DNA of 64,000 nt from Acidobacteriota bacterium (GTDB lineage Bacteria > Acidobacteriota > Vicinamibacteria > Vicinamibacterales > JAFNAJ01): positions 18,831 to 82,830 of the forward strand of contig JAHDVP010000011.1 in NCBI GenBank assembly GCA_023384575.1. Reading direction: 5' to 3'. Below are positions 8,716 to 17,920 of this stretch, piece after piece (the first letter of the stretch is position 1; each line of letters begins with the position of its first letter). The notes below the pieces were generated by a model. That model was given only the letters and a program-made list of their open reading frames with translations, did not search any database and was not told where the DNA came from. Position numbers and translations under genes: made by a program.

Positions 8716-11364
8716 CTACATGCTCGGCCCCAGCAGGATGCTGTTCAGGAACAGTTGGTGCGCCCCGCGCAGGAACGTCCTGAACGTGACGTCGTCGGCG
8801 AACACCACGACGTGGCCTCGGCCGGCCGGCTCGTGCCACATGAACGGCGCGCCGTCGAGATGCTCGAGCGCCTCATCGAACGCGAAGCCGGCCACGATCG
8901 GGCGCTCGCGCTTCAGGCTCGCGACGCGCGCGCCCTTCTTCGTCGGCGTGAAGACGACGTTCGACCGGAAGATCGCGTGGATCGGGCTTTCGATGCCGAC
9001 GCCCAGCATGTGCTCGGCATCGACGTCGAGACCGACGAAGACGCCCGGCACGACGTCGATGCGCCTCGGCGGGTCCTGCCTCGACTCCTTGGCGTCGGCT
9101 GGTGGCGCGGCGAACAGGTCGCGCGCGCTCGTGAGCCCGACGCGCTCACCGCTCGCCCAGGCCGCAGCGCCCTTGATGGCGACGAGCGTCCCGCCGTCGT
9201 TCACCCATCGCTTCAGCCGCTCGGCGCCCTCCTCGCCGAACACACGCCCATACCCCGCAGGCTGGCCATCGGGCAGCACGATCACGTCGTAGTCGTGGAG
9301 GCGGACGGACGCCAGGTCCTGGGCCTTGACGATGGTGAACGGCACACCGTAGGTCTGCTCGAGCAGGAACCAGATCGCCCCGAACGCGGTGACCGACGTT
9401 GGCGGCTCGCTGACGACGATGATCTTCGGCGCCTCGAGGTCGACGACGGTGCGGTCGCCGAGGTCGCGGCCCGCGTCGACCATCGCCGTGTTGGCGGCGA
9501 CGACGTCCACTTCGTACTCGCGGGCCAGGGCGGCGAGTCGCTCGTGCAGCGTCTCGGGGTTCGTCTCGGTGCGGACGAGTACCGTGCCGGGCGCGAAGCG
9601 GCGCCCGTCGAGCGTGAACGCCTCGCGGGCGAGCGACACCTGGTACTCGTCCTTCCACAGGGCGCCGACGAGCCGGATGCCGCCACGTGTGGTCCAGGGG
9701 AAGAGGTAGCCGAAGCGCGCCCGTTCCGGTGCCTGCGTGGCTGCCAGCGGCCGGGCGGTGACCCGCTCGAGTACCCCCGGGGGCGCGACGTCGCTCGTCC
9801 AGTAGGCCTCGACGCCGTAGGCGAGCGGGAGTGACCACACGTTGATGTCGTAGAAGCCGTACGGCTTCCTCGGGGCCGCCTCGCCCACCGAGTCGTTGTA
9901 CGCCTTCGCCTTCCGCACCTCGTCGAGGAAGGCCTCGTCCATCGGGGTCTCGGGGTCGAGCAGCGTCCGGAGCAGACGCTTCTGCGGCTGGTTGGCCGGG
10001 ACCACGAAGACGCCGGGGTCGAACGCGCGCTTCGAGGCCGTGCCGGTCCTGACGTCGGAGCCGGAGGCCGACGAGAAGGCGCCGGTCGCACGGTACACCT
10101 CGATGTGATGCTCGCGCAGCAGGTCGACGAGGTCGGCCGTGCGGGCCCGGTCGGCGCCTGGCACGAGCACGAACTGCTTCACCGGCTCGCGCGCCACGTC
10201 GGCCATCGCGGACGCCCTGAAGTCGTAGAGCGCCATCAACCGCTCCTCGCGGCGTTCGGCCGTCGTCACGAGCGTGGCCATCGCGCCGGTGAAGTGCCGC
10301 AGCACGGCATCGCCGAGCGTGCTGATGCGGCCGTCCGGCAGCCGGTACGCGAGCCCCTTGTTGCCGCCCCCGTCGGTCTCGAACGTCATGCCGGTGGCGC
10401 CGTTGAGCGACGGGTAGCTGTCCCAGTAGCCCGGGTAGTGGAGGTCGAAGACCTGTCTGGTGAAGTAGGTCCAGCCGTGGCGGTCGAAGGCCGCCGCGAT
10501 GTTCCGGCCGTACGCCTCGGCCCAGCGGCGCGACGGCTCGCTCACCTGCGCGTTGATGGGCAGCGCCCAGGGTGGGAAGAAGAAGCGATCCGGGTTGCCG
10601 TGGTGGTCGATGAAGACCACCGGGTTCCAGCGGTGCAGCTCGCGGGCGATCGTCCGGCTCTCGACCTGGCTCAGGAAGACGGCATCGCGGTTGAGATCGA
10701 TCTGATAGTGGTTGTTGTTCGTGTCCATCCGCCAGTCGCCGCGATGCTCCTGCGCGACGGGATCGGGATTGCCCGTGGCCGATGCCCTCATCCACGCCAC
10801 GTGGCGCGCATGGCTCTCCGGGTTGTGCGACGGGTAGATGATGGTGACGACCTCCTTCAAAACGCGCCGCGTCGTCTCGTCGGTGCCCGACGCGAGGTGG
10901 TAGGCCAGCTGGATGCCCGTCTCGACCGCCGCAGACTCGTTCCCGTCGTTGGCGAAGTTCATCCAGGCCACGGCTGGCGTCGACGCCGCGATAGCGCGTG
11001 CCGCATCGGCAGTGGTCGTCCGCGGGTCGCGAAGCCGCTCGATCGCCGTCCTGATCTCTTCGAGGCGCTGCACGTTCTCCGGAGCGGTGACCGCCACGAG
11101 CAGCAGCTCTCGACGTTCGTTGGTCCGCCCCACGCTGAAGACCTTCACGCGATCGGTCACCGTCTCGAGGCGGCGCATGTAGGCCGTCATCTCGACATGG
11201 TCGGTCCAGTACTCGCCCATCTCGTAGCCGAAGACCGATTGCGGCGCGGGCACCTTCGGATCGTGGGTGGCGCCAGGCCACCACTCGCGCGACTGACCCG
11301 ACAGCGGGCCCTGGAGGAGGACGAACAGGATCAGGCTCGTCAACGACAGCCGCAATCGACGCAT
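8716..11364 (-). CDS. secreted M14-family zinc carboxypeptidase-like protein
   Basis: An 882-residue exported protein: a signal peptide (about residues 1-24, ending LSGQS) precedes an M14-like catalytic domain and a long C-terminal part. Catalytic landmarks are WMNFANDGNESAAVE (around residues 135-149), IDLNRDAVFLSQ, and FIDHHGNPDRFFFPP. The first M14 zinc motif is normally HxxE; here the aligned positions read Asp140 and Glu143, which questions ordinary zinc binding. The last 300 residues contain segments like VIVLPDGQPAGYG and WVNDGGTLVAIKG typical of a glutamine-amidotransferase-like fold. The ATG has GAGGGG upstream. It converges on etfA with a 35-bp gap. Peptide-degrading activity is inferred from family only. 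Confidence 0.85.
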   Translation of the reverse strand: MRRLRLSLTSLILFVLLQGPLSGQSREWWPGATHDPKVPAPQSVFGYEMGEYWTDHVEMTAYMRRLETVTDRVKVFSVGRTNERRELLLVAVTAPENVQRLEEIRTAIERLRDPRTTTADAARAIAASTPAVAWMNFANDGNESAAVETGIQLAYHLASGTDETTRRVLKEVVTIIYPSHNPESHARHVAWMRASATGNPDPVAQEHRGDWRMDTNNNHYQIDLNRDAVFLSQVESRTIARELHRWNPVVFIDHHGNPDRFFFPPWALPINAQVSEPSRRWAEAYGRNIAAAFDRHGWTYFTRQVFDLHYPGYWDSYPSLNGATGMTFETDGGGNKGLAYRLPDGRISTLGDAVLRHFTGAMATLVTTAERREERLMALYDFRASAMADVAREPVKQFVLVPGADRARTADLVDLLREHHIEVYRATGAFSSASGSDVRTGTASKRAFDPGVFVVPANQPQKRLLRTLLDPETPMDEAFLDEVRKAKAYNDSVGEAAPRKPYGFYDINVWSLPLAYGVEAYWTSDVAPPGVLERVTARPLAATQAPERARFGYLFPWTTRGGIRLVGALWKDEYQVSLAREAFTLDGRRFAPGTVLVRTETNPETLHERLAALAREYEVDVVAANTAMVDAGRDLGDRTVVDLEAPKIIVVSEPPTSVTAFGAIWFLLEQTYGVPFTIVKAQDLASVRLHDYDVIVLPDGQPAGYGRVFGEEGAERLKRWVNDGGTLVAIKGAAAWASGERVGLTSARDLFAAPPADAKESRQDPPRRIDVVPGVFVGLDVDAEHMLGVGIESPIHAIFRSNVVFTPTKKGARVASLKRERPIVAGFAFDEALEHLDGAPFMWHEPAGRGHVVVFADDVTFRTFLRGAHQLFLNSILLGPSM

Positions 11365-11615
11365 GGGACCCCTCGGATGATGGTGAGGACCTCGAGCGCG
11401 CGGGGGCTCACACGGGACAGCCGGTCGACGGCCGGCGGCACGCACGAGGAAGGCCGACGGGGGGAGGATAACGCGAAAGACGGAGCACGGGAAGGCCGCC
11501 GGACGGGGCGGCCACACGACAGGCCTCGATGACGGCCACTCGGGCGGCGCGGGCGAGCGTCGAAGAGCTCCGCCGTCGCATCGCGTCGAGGCGACGGCGG
11601 AGCCCATCGGTGCGG

Positions 11616-12017
11616 TCAGCTGTTGAGCACCACGATCGCGCGGTCGTTGTTCGACGAGGCGAACACCACGAGGCAGCGGTCCTGGTTGGCCTGCGCCGTC
11701 GCGTACAGATGATGCAGGTCGATGCCTTCGGCCGCCAGCTTCTCGGTCAGGCCGCGGAGCATGCCGGGCTTGTGCGCCACCTCGGTGGCGACCACCTCGC
11801 CCTCGTGCGGGCTGAAGCCGGCGGCACGCAGCGCGTCGGCGACCCTGACGTTGTCGTCGGTCATCAGGCGGATGATGGCCTGGTCCCCGTGCACCCAGGA
11901 GCTCGTGCCGAGGAGGTTCACCCCCTTGTCGGAGATGATCCGCGTGATGCGGTGGAGGCTGCCCACGTCGTTCAGCACCTGGAGCACGACCTCCCGGGCT
12001 GGTCTCGCCTTCAGCAT
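11616..12017 (-). CDS. ACT domain-containing protein
   Basis: A 133-residue protein made of two ACT-like halves: residues 8-65 (VVLQVLNDVGSLHRITRIISDKGVN) and residues 75-133 (EVAHKPGMLRGLTEKLAAEGIDLHHLYATA). ACT domains bind amino acids or other small ligands and usually control a metabolic enzyme. No catalytic domain is attached, so a free-standing sensor is the likeliest reading. A near-perfect Shine-Dalgarno (AGGAGG) lies 8 nt before the ATG. It is transcribed apart from its neighbours; no partner enzyme is visible nearby. Confidence 0.88.
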   Translation of the reverse strand: MLKARPAREVVLQVLNDVGSLHRITRIISDKGVNLLGTSSWVHGDQAIIRLMTDDNVRVADALRAAGFSPHEGEVVATEVAHKPGMLRGLTEKLAAEGIDLHHLYATAQANQDRCLVVFASSNNDRAIVVLNS

Positions 12018-12148
12018 GGCTTCGTCCTCCTAACCCGCCAATTGTAGCGCCGCACGGGCCCGGCCGGGTGCGCGGCGTGGGGTATCATTTGGAGCCCACG
12101 AGCCAGGCATGTCGCCCGCGGAGCATGCGGTGGGTGCCCGGAGCACGC

Positions 12149-13693
12149 ATGAGCGAGCGCCTCGTCCTGCCCGTCGTTCCCGCACCGCGTCTCTGGGCGA
12201 AGCTCATCGATCACGGACAATGCATCGGCTGCCACGCGTGCTCGACCGCGTGCAAGTCCGAGAACGACGTGCCGCTGTCGGTGAACCGCACCTACGTGAA
12301 AGCGGTCGAGGTCGGCACGTTCCCGCAGGTGCGCCGCGCGTTCCAGGTGACCCGCTGCAACCAGTGCGAGGACGCGCCGTGTGTCGAGATCTGCCCGACA
12401 TCCGCGATGTACCGGCGCGACGATGGCATCGTCGACTTCGACAAGCGATCGTGCATCGGGTGCAAGGCGTGCATCGCGGCGTGCCCGTACGACGCCATCT
12501 TCATCAACCCCTTCGACGGTGCCGCGGAGAAGTGCAACCTCTGTGCGCACCGCCTCGAGGTAGGCCTCGAACCCGCGTGCGTGGTCGTCTGTCCGACGCA
12601 GGCCATCGTGGTCGGCGATCTCAATCACCCGGCGTCGGTCGTGGCGCGCGCGGCGCATCGCGACGTGGTACACGTCCGCCGGCCCGAGAAGGAGACGCGC
12701 CCGAAGCTGTTCTACCGGGGCGCGCATCAGGCAACGCTCGATCCGCTCGCCGCCGCACGCCCCGAAGGCGGCCTCTTCATGTGGAGCGAACAGCTCACCG
12801 GGGGGCAGCACGTCGTGTCGGGGCACCCGGAGGCGGCAAACCACGCGACGACGGCACGGCTCGCCTACGATGTCCCGCATCGCGCCCCCTGGGACTGGCG
12901 CGTGAGCCTGTACACGTGGACGAAGAGCGTGGCCGCAGGCGCGTACCTCGTGCCGGCGCTGCTCGTGCTCGCCGGTCTGCTCGACCCTTCGAGCCCGCTG
13001 TGGCGATGGCTCGGGCCGTGTATCGCCGGTGCTGCCCTGGCCGCAACCGGGCTGGTTCTCATCGGTGATCTCGAACAACCGACTCGTTTCTACTTCCTGT
13101 TCACGCGGGCACAACGCCGCAGCTGGCTGGTGAAGGGCGCGTGGGTCATCACGGCGTACGGCGCGCTGCTCTCGGCGCACGTGGCGCTCGTGCTCGCGGG
13201 GGTGGACCGCCTCGCGCCGCTGATGGCACTCGGGTTGCCTCTGGCGGCGATGACGGCCATCTACACGGCATACCTCTTCGCCCAGGCCAGGGCCCGCGAT
13301 CTGTGGCAGAGCCCGGTTCTCGCACCGCATCTCGTCGTGCAGGCCGTGCTGGCCGGTGCCGGCACCCTGGCGCTCTGCGGCCTCGTCGGCGGGCACCTCA
13401 CGGCGGAAGCCCGCGAGGCCCTGCTCTGGACGGTGGCCCTGGCCGGCGCCGGTCACCTGTGGCTCGTCCTCTGCGAGACGACGGTCGGGCATCCGACCTC
13501 GCACGCGCGACTCGCGGTGCGCGAGATGCTGTGGGGGCGCCATCACGTGACGTTCTGGACCAGCGTGGCGCTCGTGGCATGGGCCCTCGCCGCCCCCTGG
13601 CTGGGCCTGGCGGTGGTGCCGCTGGCGCTCGCGGGCCTGCTCGCCTACGAGCACGCCTACGTGCAGGCGGGCCAGGCGGTGCCGCTCGCGTGA
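12149..13693 (+). CDS. fused 4x[4Fe-4S] ferredoxin / NrfD-type membrane subunit
   Basis: A 514-residue fusion of the two electron-handling subunits of a DMSO-reductase-family complex. Residues 1-190 resemble DmsB/PsrB, with four cysteine sets: CIGCHACSTAC, CNQCEDAPCVEICP, CIGCKACIAACP and CNLC...CVVVCP, enough for four [4Fe-4S] clusters. From about residue 250 the protein has eight or so membrane segments and resembles NrfD/PsrC, which exchanges electrons with quinone. No signal peptide precedes the ferredoxin part. The ATG at 12149 is preceded by CCGGAG; an in-frame ATG at 12125 is possible. A TATCAT box lies at about 12083. The catalytic molybdoenzyme is the next gene, after repeat DNA. Confidence 0.9.
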   Translation: MSERLVLPVVPAPRLWAKLIDHGQCIGCHACSTACKSENDVPLSVNRTYVKAVEVGTFPQVRRAFQVTRCNQCEDAPCVEICPTSAMYRRDDGIVDFDKRSCIGCKACIAACPYDAIFINPFDGAAEKCNLCAHRLEVGLEPACVVVCPTQAIVVGDLNHPASVVARAAHRDVVHVRRPEKETRPKLFYRGAHQATLDPLAAARPEGGLFMWSEQLTGGQHVVSGHPEAANHATTARLAYDVPHRAPWDWRVSLYTWTKSVAAGAYLVPALLVLAGLLDPSSPLWRWLGPCIAGAALAATGLVLIGDLEQPTRFYFLFTRAQRRSWLVKGAWVITAYGALLSAHVALVLAGVDRLAPLMALGLPLAAMTAIYTAYLFAQARARDLWQSPVLAPHLVVQAVLAGAGTLALCGLVGGHLTAEAREALLWTVALAGAGHLWLVLCETTVGHPTSHARLAVREMLWGRHHVTFWTSVALVAWALAAPWLGLAVVPLALAGLLAYEHAYVQAGQAVPLA

Positions 13694-13730
13694 GGGACGG
13701 GGACAGGTGGTTGTCAGTCCTGAGCCGACA

Positions 13731-13910
13731 GTCTGGCTGGCGGCTACAGGCTACAGGCTGGTGGCCTGGTTGGAGACCTCGACGATTGAACGACTGGCCT
13801 TCGCTTCACTGCCAGTGAGGTTGCCGATCACGGAGGAGACGGCGATCGTCATCGTGCTGGCCGGTCGCCGCTGGCCGGTCGTCGCAAGCCGAATGTCGGA
13901 TTGGGGTGAG
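13731..13910. repeat. intergenic mosaic repeat, copy 2 (inside molybdoenzyme operon)
   Basis: The 252-bp gap before the molybdopterin oxidoreductase gene contains ggctggcggctacaggctac and caggctggtggcc at 13736-13766, then GTCGGATTGGGGTGAG at 13895-13910, which matches 6701-6716 at 15 of 16 positions. A short direct repeat (cattggtcattggt) follows just before the start codon. No gene is supported in the gap. Confidence 0.7.
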
Positions 13911-13945
13911 TCTGTTGTGATCGGCCATTGGTCATTGGTGACGAG

Positions 13946-16849
13946 ATGAGCATCGAGCCCGAGGCGGAACGCACCGCGCGCGAGGCCGCCGCCACGCGCG
14001 GGGAGACCTGTAACCCCGATCCGAGCCGGAACGAGCTCGTCGCGTTCCCACCGAAGGCGCGGTGGGACGACTGGCGCGAGCTCGATCCGAAAGCGTGGCC
14101 GGAACGCGTCGAGAGGCGCTACGCGCTCGTGCCGACGACCTGCTTCAACTGCGAGTCGGCGTGCGGCCTGCTCGCGTACGTCGACAGGGACACGGGTCAG
14201 GTCCGCAAGTTCGAGGGCAACCCGGAGCATCCCGGATCGCGCGGACGCAATTGCGCCAAGGGACCGGCCACCCTCAACCAGACCACCGACCCCGAGCGCA
14301 TCCTCCACCCGCTCAAGCGCTCCGGCCCGCGAGGCGAGGGGAGGTGGGAACGCGTGAGCTGGGACGAAGCGCTCGACGACATCGCCGCCCGCCTCCGGCG
14401 CGCGATCGTGGAAGGGCGCCAGAACGAGGTGATGTACCACGTCGGCCGGCCTGGCGAAGATGGCTTCACCGAGCGCATCCTCGCCGCGTGGGGCGTCGAT
14501 GGCCACAACTCACATACGAACGTCTGCTCGTCGAGCGGTCGTGCCGGCTATCAGTACTGGATGGGGTTCGATCGCCCCAGCCCCGACCACACCAACGCGG
14601 ACGTGATCCTGCTCATTTCCTCTCACCTCGAGGCCGGGCACTACTTCAACCCGCACGCGCAACGGGTGATGGAGGCCAGGCAGCGGGGCGCGACGCTGAT
14701 CGTCTTCGACACGCGGCTCTCCAACACGGCGACGCACGCCGACCACTGGCTCTCGACGTACCCGGGGTCGGAAGCAGCGGTCCTGCTCGCCGTCGCGAAC
14801 CACGTGATCCAGACCGGCCGGTACGACCGTGAGTTCGTCCGTCGCTGGTGGAACTGGGAGGAGTACCTGGCCATCGAACACCCGGCCGCGGGATCGTCCT
14901 TCGAGGACTTCGAGCGGATTCTCCGCGAGCTCTACGCGGAGTACACCTTCGAGTTCGCCTCGAAGGAGTCTGGCGTCGACACGGCCACGATCGCGGCCGT
15001 CGCCGATGCCGTGTCGCGCGCCGGCACCCGTCTGTCGACACACACGTGGCGCAGCGCGGCGGCCGGCAACCTCGGGGGGTGGCAGGTTTCGCGGACGCTC
15101 TTCCTCCTGAACGCGCTGCTCGGGGCAGTCGCCACCGAGGGCGGCGTCTACCCCAACGGCTGGAACAAGTTCGTCCCGCGGCCGATGCACGTACCGCCTC
15201 ACCCACGCACGTGGAACGAGCTGACGTGGCCGGCCGAATACCCGCTCGCCATGAACGAGCTGTCGTTCCTCCTGCCGCACTTCCTCGCGGAGGGGCGCGG
15301 CCGGCTCGATGTGTACTTCACGCGCGTCTACAACCCCGTCTGGACCAACCCCGACGGGTTCTCCTGGATCGAGGCGCTCACCGACGAGACCAAGGTCGGC
15401 CTGCACGTCGCGCTCACGCCGACGTGGAGCGAAACGGCCTTCTTCGCCGACTACGTGCTGCCGATGGGGCTCGCACCGGAGCGCCACGACGTCCACTCGT
15501 ACGAGACGCACGACGCGCAGTGGATCGGGTTCCGCCAGCCCGTGCTGCGCGCCTGGCGCGAGCGACAGGGCGACGCCGTCGTCGACACGCGCGACGTGAA
15601 TCCTGGCGACGTGTGGGAGGAGAACGAATTCTGGATCGACCTCACCTGGCGGATCGACCCCAGTGGCGAGCTGGGGATTCGTCGATACGTCGAGTCGCGC
15701 GACCGTGCTGGCGAGAAGCTCTCCATCGACGAGTACTACGGGTTCATCTTCGATCACTCCGTCCCCGGGCTGCCGGAGCGTGCGGCCAGTGAGGGCCTGA
15801 CGCCGCTGCAGTTCATGCGCCGCTACGGCGCGTTCGAGACCGCCCGCCGCATCGGCCCCGTGCACGAGCAGCCCGTTCCATCTGGAGAGCTCGACGACGC
15901 GGCCGTCGATCGGTTCGGGCGCGTGTACACCCGGGCGCCACAGGCCGCCCCGCTCAACCTGGTGCCGCAGCCCACCCCCGATCCCGACGCCGAGGACCGG
16001 CGGCCCGTCGGCGTCAACGTCGACGGCCGCATCCTTCACGGGTTCCCCACGCCGAGCGGACGGCTGGAGTTTTACTCGACGACGCTCGCGACCTGGGGAT
16101 GGCGCGAGTACGCGCTGCCCACGTACATCAGGAGCCACGTCCATCCCGAGCACCTCGAACCCGGGCAGATGCCCCTCATCTCGACGTTCCGCCTGCCCGT
16201 GCAGATCCATACGCGCAGCGCGAACGCGAAGTGGCTCGACGAGATCGCGCACACGAATCCCCTGTGGATACACCCGGCCGACGCGGCCCGGCTGGCGCTC
16301 GGCACCGGCGACCTCGTGCGCGTCGAGACGGCCACCGGCTACTTCGTCGTCAAAGCGTGGGTCACTGAAGGCATCCGCCCGGGCGTGGTCGCCTGCAGCC
16401 ATCACATGGGACGCTGGAAGGTGCACGATCACGGCCAGCGCCAGCACATGGCCACCGTCGCGCTCGATCGACAGGATCGCCGCTGGCGGATGACGCGTCG
16501 CGAGGGCGTGGGGCCGTATGCGTCGGCCGATCGCGATACGCAGCACATCTGGTGGAGCGACGTGGGGGTGCACCAGAACCTCACGTTCCCTGTGCACCCG
16601 GATCCCATTTCGGGCCAGCACTGCTGGCACCAGGCCGTACGCATCCGCAAGGCCGATTCAGGTGACGCCTACGGCGACGTCTTCGTCGACACGGGGCGGT
16701 CGCGTCGCGAGTACGAGTTGTGGCTCGCGCGCTCGCGCCCGGCGCTCGCGGTCTCACCCGACGGCACGCGGCGCCCGTACTGGCTGCTGCGACCGCTCAA
16801 GCCCGCGCGCGAGGCGTATCGGCTGCCGGGGTCGCCGGCCGGCGGGTAG
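13946..16849 (+). CDS. molybdopterin oxidoreductase catalytic subunit (DMSO reductase family)
   Basis: A 967-residue MopB-type enzyme. A [4Fe-4S] site is formed by Cys66, Cys69, Cys73 and Cys103. Cys194 in HTNVCSSSGRAGYQYW is the likely molybdenum ligand by comparison with cysteine-ligated family members. Downstream come pterin-binding segments (NADVILLISSHLEAGHYFNP, FDTRLSNTATHADHW) and a C-terminal molydopterin dinucleotide-binding domain (NPLWIHPADAARLALGTGDLVRVET). With the ferredoxin/NrfD fusion upstream it forms a membrane-attached quinone-linked complex like Psr/Phs. No twin-arginine signal is seen, so the enzyme may face the cytoplasm. The substrate cannot be assigned. The start is the ATG after GACGAG; the Shine-Dalgarno is weak. 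Confidence 0.9.
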   Translation: MSIEPEAERTAREAAATRGETCNPDPSRNELVAFPPKARWDDWRELDPKAWPERVERRYALVPTTCFNCESACGLLAYVDRDTGQVRKFEGNPEHPGSRGRNCAKGPATLNQTTDPERILHPLKRSGPRGEGRWERVSWDEALDDIAARLRRAIVEGRQNEVMYHVGRPGEDGFTERILAAWGVDGHNSHTNVCSSSGRAGYQYWMGFDRPSPDHTNADVILLISSHLEAGHYFNPHAQRVMEARQRGATLIVFDTRLSNTATHADHWLSTYPGSEAAVLLAVANHVIQTGRYDREFVRRWWNWEEYLAIEHPAAGSSFEDFERILRELYAEYTFEFASKESGVDTATIAAVADAVSRAGTRLSTHTWRSAAAGNLGGWQVSRTLFLLNALLGAVATEGGVYPNGWNKFVPRPMHVPPHPRTWNELTWPAEYPLAMNELSFLLPHFLAEGRGRLDVYFTRVYNPVWTNPDGFSWIEALTDETKVGLHVALTPTWSETAFFADYVLPMGLAPERHDVHSYETHDAQWIGFRQPVLRAWRERQGDAVVDTRDVNPGDVWEENEFWIDLTWRIDPSGELGIRRYVESRDRAGEKLSIDEYYGFIFDHSVPGLPERAASEGLTPLQFMRRYGAFETARRIGPVHEQPVPSGELDDAAVDRFGRVYTRAPQAAPLNLVPQPTPDPDAEDRRPVGVNVDGRILHGFPTPSGRLEFYSTTLATWGWREYALPTYIRSHVHPEHLEPGQMPLISTFRLPVQIHTRSANAKWLDEIAHTNPLWIHPADAARLALGTGDLVRVETATGYFVVKAWVTEGIRPGVVACSHHMGRWKVHDHGQRQHMATVALDRQDRRWRMTRREGVGPYASADRDTQHIWWSDVGVHQNLTFPVHPDPISGQHCWHQAVRIRKADSGDAYGDVFVDTGRSRREYELWLARSRPALAVSPDGTRRPYWLLRPLKPAREAYRLPGSPAGG

Positions 16850-16857
16850 CGAGCTGC

Positions 16858-17868
16858 ATGGCCATCCTCGTGGCGGGCCTGCTGGCGGCTCTTGCGGCAG
16901 CCCTTCTCTATCAGTTGGTCGGCACACGACGCGATGCCGCGCGGCTGCCCCCGCCGGGGCGCCTCGTCGACGCAGGGCACGTCACGCTCCACGTGCGTGC
17001 TCTCGGCACCGGCATGCCGACGGTCGTCTTCATCTCCGGCATCGCCGCCTCCTGTCTGAACTGGTGGGCCCTCCAGCAGGCGATGGCCTCCCACACCCGC
17101 ACGGTGTCGTACGATCGGCCGGGGCTCGGGTGGAGCCCGCTCGGGCCACGCGGCCTCACGGCGGCAGCGCACGCCCGTCACCTGCGCGAGGCGCTCTCGG
17201 CACTCGGCGCCCCACCACCCTACGTCCTCGTGACCCATTCCTTCGGGGCGTTCGTCGGGCAGCTCTTCACCGAACTGGAGCCGCACACGGTGAAGGGGCT
17301 CGTGCTGATCGACCCCATCACGTCGCGGGAGTGGATGGCGCCTGACCGGTCGCAGCGGTACACGCTTCGAGGCGGCGCCTTCGTCGCACGCGTGGGCGCG
17401 CTGCTCGCCGCGCTCGGCGTCGTGCGATTCGCGGTGCGGCGGTTTCGCCGCGGCTCGGAGGGCGTCGGGCGGGCGATCCTCGGCTCGTTCGGGGCGCAGG
17501 CCGTGCGGGCGGTGTCGCGCGTGATGGGAGAGGTCGGCAAGATGGCGCCCGAGACGTGGGACGCCATCCAGGCGCACTGGAGCCACCCCCGGGCGTTCGT
17601 CGCGATGGCCCGGCACTTCGTCGCCTTGCCGCGCAGCGCCACGGAAGTCCATCACGCCGCCGGGCAGCGGACGACGGCGTGGACGATGCCCGTCGTCGTG
17701 CTCTGCTCCGGCGATGCGAGTAAGGAGAAGGTCGCCGCCCAGCAGGATCTCGCGCGCCAATCGACCCGAGGGCGTCACGTGCGCGTGGCCGGCGCGGGAC
17801 ACTGGATCCACCTGGATCGACCCGACGTGGTCCGGAGCGCCATCCTCGAGGTGATGACGGCAGCGTAG
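16858..17868 (+). CDS. alpha/beta hydrolase, membrane-anchored
   Basis: A 336-residue alpha/beta-hydrolase-fold protein with an N-terminal hydrophobic segment (residues 2-20) likely to anchor or export it. The order of landmarks is the oxyanion-side strand VVFISGIAASCLNWW, VSYDRPGLGWSP, a nucleophile elbow THSFGAFVG (Ser in GHSFG-type position, with Thr replacing the first Gly), and a C-terminal GAGHWIHLDRPDVV supplying the catalytic His. Family members hydrolyse esters, amides or epoxides; the substrate is unknown. It starts 8 nt after the molybdoenzyme stop and is probably co-transcribed, but a functional link is not evident. Confidence 0.85.
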   Translation: MAILVAGLLAALAAALLYQLVGTRRDAARLPPPGRLVDAGHVTLHVRALGTGMPTVVFISGIAASCLNWWALQQAMASHTRTVSYDRPGLGWSPLGPRGLTAAAHARHLREALSALGAPPPYVLVTHSFGAFVGQLFTELEPHTVKGLVLIDPITSREWMAPDRSQRYTLRGGAFVARVGALLAALGVVRFAVRRFRRGSEGVGRAILGSFGAQAVRAVSRVMGEVGKMAPETWDAIQAHWSHPRAFVAMARHFVALPRSATEVHHAAGQRTTAWTMPVVVLCSGDASKEKVAAQQDLARQSTRGRHVRVAGAGHWIHLDRPDVVRSAILEVMTAA

Positions 17869-17908
17869 GCGGCGCGTCCAGCCACGCGCCTCCGGTACCT
17901 TGAGGTGC

Positions 17909-17914
17909 TACTCT
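17909..17914 (+). promoter_or_regulatory. -10 hexamer placing the DNA methyltransferase start at +1
   Basis: TACTCT ends 6 nt before the GTG at 17921, and no Shine-Dalgarno sequence precedes that codon. The geometry predicts a leaderless transcript. No good -35 box is visible. Confidence 0.4.
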
Positions 17915-17920
17915 AGCGTC

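Noticed and set aside
8533-9834. 433-codon plus-strand frame over etfA and the M14 gene
   Set aside because: It overlaps two confident genes and has no family resemblance.
14510-16630. 706-codon minus-strand frame opposite the molybdoenzyme
   Set aside because: No recognisable domain and no ribosome binding site; it mirrors the codon bias of the real gene.
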